From NCBI GenBank assembly GCA_030740295.1, contig JASLXP010000763.1, forward strand, positions 1-10,320: a stretch of 10,320 nucleotides of DNA. Reading direction: 5' to 3'. The stretch comes from Planctomycetota bacterium. Its GTDB lineage: Bacteria; Planctomycetota; PUPC01; JACPCR01. A program made the translations under genes and the position numbers. Shown in pieces: positions 7,727 to 10,320 of this stretch. The first letter of the stretch is position 1; every line of letters starts with the position of its first letter. The notes beneath the pieces were generated by a model, which saw only the letters and a list, made by a program, of their open reading frames with translations, was not told the origin of the DNA and made no database searches.

Positions 7727-7949
7727 TATCAAGACAGCCTTTCCTTGAAAGCATCCAGACTGGGTGCCGTGGCTGATGCATCGAATAGCGGTTCCAGTTC
7801 ATCCAATGCCCGCTTGGCTTCGACTTTGGCAGAGACTTCGGCAGGAACATCCCCAAACCGGACTTTCAGGATCTGCAGAATATCCTTTTGCTTCTGACTC
7901 AATACGGCCTCGTCTACGAGTTCCTGTATCAAAGGCGATTCGATCATGA
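7727..7949 (-). repeat. Direct repeat copy 2 (223 bp), tail of the Rpn-like gene
   Basis: This is the partner of 7265-7487, offset by exactly 462 bp in the same orientation, with the divergent 73-aa copy between them. Recombination between the two would delete 462 bp and leave the long gene with a hybrid tail directly upstream of the beta-helix gene. Confidence 0.9.
7729..7947 (-). CDS. Predicted internally initiated short form of the Rpn-like protein (gene within gene)
   Basis: Met211 of the 282-aa protein is an ATG at 7945-7947 with a perfect GGAGGT 9 nt upstream, inside the codons for Gly-Gly. Starting here gives a 72-aa protein that begins and ends exactly like the two free-standing copies downstream, which independently marks this Met as a functional start. 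The coding of a separately made C-terminal domain matches the RpnL/RpnS design described in E. coli. Expression is not shown by the sequence. Confidence 0.5.
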   Translation of the reverse strand: MIESPLIQELVDEAVLSQKQKDILQILKVRFGDVPAEVSAKVEAKRALDELEPLFDASATAPSLDAFKERLS

Positions 7950-8577
7950 CTTGTTTACCTCCAAAGAGATTCAGGATATTCACATCGTCGAACCTAAGTT
8001 TAGCCAGTACCTGGCTGACAGCCAAAAGATTCGTTTGCTCTGCCGGTTTGGCTTCCTGGTCAATCGTTTGCCGGCACCGCCGGAGCACTTCTTCCGGCGG
8101 ATCGGTGAATTCTGTGAGCGAAACCCACGGCATCAGACCAGGATCATTCGTGGCGAGCAATTCTTCGGCGTCCAGCTTCCACAGTTCCACTACCCGCCAT
8201 CGCAGGCGGAGGCTGGCGAGACCGAGTTCACTTTCAAATTCTGCAAAATCGGAAATCTGAAGATTCCCTTTGGGATGAAGGATCAAAACCACAACTTCCG
8301 GCACGACCATTCGGTCGAGAAATACCAGCAGCGCGTCACGCGTGAGCTGATCGTAGAGCCTGTTCTCAGGATAGGTGCCAATTTCCACGACGAACAGGTT
8401 CGGCGATTCCCTTCCCGATAGTTGCGCTTCCAGGAGGCCGTCCGGTAACTGAGTCGGCTGTACAAGCTCTGCTTGCAGCGGTCGCCATTCCTCGACCGAG
8501 GTGAATCCTGCCAGTCGAAGGATGGAATCGCCGTGATGTTGAATCAGCCACTTGCTGCTCTTGTCGTATGTTCCCAT
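7729..8577 (-). CDS. Rpn-like (PD-(D/E)XK superfamily) protein with C-terminal DUF4351-like domain
   Basis: The product is 282 aa. The N-terminal domain (about 1-145) has the layout of Rpn/YhgA-like nucleases: DKSSKWLIQHHGDSILRLAG, then LPDGLLEAQL (D46) and NLFVVEIGTYPE (E65), then QLTRDALLVFLD and EVVVLILHPKGN. D46 and E65 fit the first two positions of a PD-(D/E)XK site, but the third (K or Q in E-x-K/E-x-Q) is Gly67, so activity is uncertain. A linker (about 146-205: MPWVSLTEF, EVLRRCR, NLLAVSQVLAKLRF) is typical of a lineage I recall from Planctomycetota and relatives. Residues 211-282 form the DUF4351-like tail, repeated twice downstream. The ATG at 8577 is preceded by AGGTGA 5 nt away. 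Rpn proteins in E. coli are DNA endonucleases that act as toxins in phage defence and are inhibited by their separately translated C-terminal domain. Applying this here is inference. Confidence 0.85.
   Translation of the reverse strand: MGTYDKSSKWLIQHHGDSILRLAGFTSVEEWRPLQAELVQPTQLPDGLLEAQLSGRESPNLFVVEIGTYPENRLYDQLTRDALLVFLDRMVVPEVVVLILHPKGNLQISDFAEFESELGLASLRLRWRVVELWKLDAEELLATNDPGLMPWVSLTEFTDPPEEVLRRCRQTIDQEAKPAEQTNLLAVSQVLAKLRFDDVNILNLFGGKQVMIESPLIQELVDEAVLSQKQKDILQILKVRFGDVPAEVSAKVEAKRALDELEPLFDASATAPSLDAFKERLS
7957..7962 (-). promoter_or_regulatory. Internal Shine-Dalgarno sequence GGAGGT before Met211
   Basis: This is the strongest ribosome-binding site I see in the window, and it lies within the Rpn-like coding sequence (Phe-Gly-Gly-Lys-Gln-Val-Met). 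The 9-nt spacing suits initiation at 7947. A Gly-Gly pair can give this sequence by chance, so it is evidence only together with the downstream copies. Confidence 0.5.
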
Positions 8578-8582
8578 TCAAT

Positions 8583-8588
8583 TCACCT
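8583..8588 (-). promoter_or_regulatory. Ribosome-binding site of the Rpn-like gene
   Basis: AGGTGA on the minus strand, 5 nt from the ATG at 8577. It supports this start over alternatives. Confidence 0.5.
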
Positions 8589-8618
8589 GAGCGACAGAGG
8601 ACCATCAGACATCGGCAA

Positions 8619-8658
8619 AGGATACCACGGCACACCAATTCTTGACATCACGAGTCAA
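8619..8658 (-). promoter_or_regulatory. Candidate promoter/operator of the Rpn-like gene
   Basis: On the minus strand an extended -10-like TGGTATCCT (8627-8619) lies about 40 nt before the ATG, but no good -35 is at the right distance. Just upstream is a perfect 5-bp inverted repeat with a 7-nt gap, TTGAC-N7-GTCAA (8642-8658), which could be a repressor site. Both elements are short enough to arise by chance. Confidence 0.2.
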
Positions 8659-8836
8659 CAGCCTCATCACCTTCGCTCCGGATTGCGGCCGTCATCATTC
8701 CAGAACCGTGCGGGGCTCTCGCGGGTCAGACGAGTCCTGGAAAGAACCCGCAAAACCGACGGATAAAGGCGCTATCGCAACAGATAAGCGTTGCCTGCCT
8801 TCACGCGCACGGTCTTCTTTGCTACTGCGGGACGCT

Positions 8837-8863
8837 GGCGTGCCCGGCGTGCCCGGCGTGCCC
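8837..8863 (+). repeat. Three perfect tandem copies of a 9-bp unit, GGCGTGCCC
   Basis: The unit GGCGTGCCC occurs three times without a mismatch at 8837-8845, 8846-8854 and 8855-8863, in the non-coding spacer. No function can be assigned. It may be a slippage-prone microsatellite. Confidence 0.9.
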
Positions 8864-8953
8864 AGGGGCGGCTCACATCGCCTTCTTTTTGGGAATGCGC
8901 CCGAGGAAGCGAAGAACGCAGAGAGCAAAAGGAATTGGGAAGTTTTCATTCGT

Positions 8954-10320
8954 TTACTTGTTGAAGTGGAAATCTCTGAACACCTCTGGCTGCAAACCAA
9001 CGTCGCGTTTCATCAGCTCCGAATGCAACGTGAACAGGTCGGGGAAATCGATGTCTCTCTGGCCAGCAAGCCAATCGGCGAGGAACTTAATCTTCTTACC
9101 AGTTCGATCCTTTGGTTCTTTGTCTTTCGTAATTCGAAATTGTGGATAGGCGAATACTGAGCGCGTGTCTCCCTTCAACTTTTCGTATTCACCCATGCTC
9201 AGCCTGCCGGGGCCCTTGCCGTAGAAAAGAAACGGTCTTCGCTCAGCATCAGGCAATCGCAGGTAGAAGCAGTTGTTGTCGAAAACGTATTGATCGATGC
9301 CACCGAGCTCGAAGAGGTGCACCTGCACTTTGCTGGGAATGCTGTCCACAAAGATGTTGTTTCGGATGACGACGCCCTTCGGCTCTCCGCCGGAATTCAA
9401 AATGGGGCAGATCAGATTGCGCAGGAAGACATTGTTCTCAATCCGCAGATCCGTGGACTGCGTGAAGTAGGTGCCCTGGAAACCAGAGGCGACCACGCAA
9501 TTCTGCATCAGCACGTCTTTGCAGTTGTGTGTGCGCAGGAGCTGAGGCGAGTTGCCTGCGCCGGTCGCTCCGTTCATGAAGCATCGGGTGAGCTGGACGT
9601 GCTGGCTGTCGAAGACATTGAATACGCTTTCCCAGCCTTTGTTCCCGAACATTTTGAAATACAGGCCATCAAAGCGGAGGTGCTGTTTGGAATTAATCGC
9701 AAAACCGACGGTGAGCTTTCGGAAGTCGCCATCGAAATCCACGCGCTCGCCGGGCATGGCTTTAAATGTGACTGGCCGGTCTTCGCTGCCCGTCGCTCTG
9801 ACACGAACAGTTTCGCGGTATTTCCCTCCGGCGATCAGGACGGTGTCTCCGGCAACTGCCTGGGATGCTGCGCGGCTCACAGTCTGAAACGCCTGTGCGC
9901 GGCTGAGGCCGTCATTTTTATCATCGCCATTGGGCGCTACGTAGAGCTTCTTTGCAGGCGCGGCTTGCGTGGCGGTCTCAAAGGTGAGCGGCTTTGTTTG
10001 TGGCTGGATACCCGCGGTCAGAGGGGTGGCAAAGGATGACCCATTACGTTCCTCGACGGACACGATTCGAAAGTAATACCGTCTGCCGGGTTTCAGGCCG
10101 GTGAGGCTGAAGGTGCCGAAATTCTCCGCGTCGAGCCGGACGCGCTGGATGCAATCCTGACTTTCGCCCCAGGCGACCTCCACCCTCGCCAGGCGCGAAG
10201 TCCACCATTCGATATTGGCTGTGGTGTCCGTGGTCGAATGCACGATCGGCCCCTCCAACCGAATCGGGCGTTCGCGATACTCGCGATAGAAACCGAGCCA
10301 GGTACCGTTTGGCCCTCCTG
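8954..10320 (-). CDS. Fibronectin-III plus right-handed beta-helix protein, partial (N-terminus beyond right edge)
   Basis: The minus-strand frame ends with TAA at 8954-8956 and stays open to base 10318, so 454 codons are visible and the start is outside the window. A TTG at 10258 is in frame, but coding continues upstream of it (PNGTWLGFYREYRERPIR), so it is not the start. Residues about 25-118 of the visible part form a fibronectin type III domain (PIVHSTTDTTANIEWWTSRL, LTGLKPGRRYYFRIVSV). A DUF1565-like beta-helix cap follows (KLYVAPNGDDKNDGLSRAQAF, VAGDTVLIAGGKYRETV). PbH1-type coils come next (LRFDGLYFKMFG, VQLTRCFMNG, VLMQNCVVASG, LRIENNVFLRN, VVIRNNIFVDS). A common beta-helix tail follows (VFDNNCFYL, then VFAYPQF). 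This is an extracellular protein type, probably binding or processing polysaccharide. The sequence shows no specific enzyme activity, and the missing N-terminal part may carry another domain. Confidence 0.85.
   Translation of the reverse strand, partial: GGPNGTWLGFYREYRERPIRLEGPIVHSTTDTTANIEWWTSRLARVEVAWGESQDCIQRVRLDAENFGTFSLTGLKPGRRYYFRIVSVEERNGSSFATPLTAGIQPQTKPLTFETATQAAPAKKLYVAPNGDDKNDGLSRAQAFQTVSRAASQAVAGDTVLIAGGKYRETVRVRATGSEDRPVTFKAMPGERVDFDGDFRKLTVGFAINSKQHLRFDGLYFKMFGNKGWESVFNVFDSQHVQLTRCFMNGATGAGNSPQLLRTHNCKDVLMQNCVVASGFQGTYFTQSTDLRIENNVFLRNLICPILNSGGEPKGVVIRNNIFVDSIPSKVQVHLFELGGIDQYVFDNNCFYLRLPDAERRPFLFYGKGPGRLSMGEYEKLKGDTRSVFAYPQFRITKDKEPKDRTGKKIKFLADWLAGQRDIDFPDLFTLHSELMKRDVGLQPEVFRDFHFNK

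Larger units (their letters stand above)
8578..8953. other. Gene-poor spacer upstream of the Rpn-like gene
   Basis: This 376-bp region separates the stop of the fibronectin-III/beta-helix gene (8954) from the Rpn-like ATG (8577). Open frames crossing it on both strands are Arg/Ser/Pro-rich and show no protein signature. It holds a 9-bp triple repeat, a short inverted repeat and a possible extended -10 element. I see no clear rho-independent terminator. Confidence 0.5.

Noticed and set aside
7265..7949. CRISPR array or transposon terminal repeats as explanation of the direct repeats
   Set aside because: The repeats are 223 bp, coding, in direct orientation and ORF-sized. There are no short regular spacers, inverted ends or transposase gene.
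8642..9160. 172-codon plus-strand ORF crossing the spacer and the end of the downstream gene
   Set aside because: Its sequence is low-complexity Arg/Ser/Pro/Gly-rich, including the 9-bp repeat read as Gly-Val-Pro, with no homologous feel. It partly overlaps the real minus-strand gene.
9290..10039. 249-codon plus-strand ORF
   Set aside because: It is antisense to the fibronectin-III/beta-helix gene, with no motif or ribosome-binding site support.
10256..10258. TTG at 10258 as the start of the fibronectin-III/beta-helix gene
   Set aside because: The frame stays open upstream to the window edge with plausible protein sequence, and no signal peptide follows the TTG, so the gene is cut by the window.

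Overview
The window looks like an accessory region of a Gram-negative environmental bacterium, most likely from the Verrucomicrobiota/Planctomycetota/Acidobacteriota grouping. I infer this from the moderately high GC, the run of large secreted right-handed beta-helix proteins, and an Rpn-like (PD-(D/E)XK superfamily) protein with a DUF4351-like tail of a type common in those phyla. No rRNA, tRNA, CRISPR array or insertion sequence was found. Functional names rest on motif reading, not on database searches.

Layout, left to right. (1) Positions 1-1962, minus strand: the first 654 codons of a large secreted protein with a TIM-barrel glycosidase-like N-terminal half and a helical C-terminal part. 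It runs off the left edge, so it has no stop codon in the window. (2) Positions 1963-2420: a divergent intergenic region. (3) Positions 2421-4457, plus strand: a secreted right-handed beta-helix protein, probably from a TTG start. (4) Positions 4460-7270, minus strand, tail-to-tail with the previous gene and 2 bp apart: a second, related beta-helix protein with a beta-sandwich insertion and a C-terminal carbohydrate-binding-like module. (5) Positions 7267-8577, minus strand: a 282-aa Rpn-like protein, followed by two free-standing small ORFs of 73 and 72 aa that are each a copy of its C-terminal 72 residues. The last small ORF overlaps the beta-helix gene start as TTGA. (6) Positions 8578-8953: a gene-poor spacer. 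(7) Positions 8954-10320, minus strand: a third secreted-type protein, a fibronectin-III domain followed by a beta-helix, with its N-terminus beyond the right edge.

Two themes meet here. The first is a cluster of extracellular carbohydrate-active-type proteins: three beta-helix proteins with different accessory domains and a glycosidase-like barrel, suggesting attack on a complex polysaccharide. The second is the Rpn-like cassette. Met211 of the 282-aa protein is preceded by a perfect GGAGGT ribosome-binding site inside the coding sequence, so the C-terminal domain may be made separately. That is the arrangement known for Rpn toxin/intragenic-antitoxin systems in E. coli. Here the same domain has also been copied twice as independent ORFs downstream. 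One copy is 97% identical in DNA (7 mismatches in 223 bp). The other has diverged (46 of 72 residues identical), mostly in one short helix-like segment. I read this as a candidate toxin with one nested and two stand-alone antitoxin-like modules, and I consider it the most interesting content of the window.
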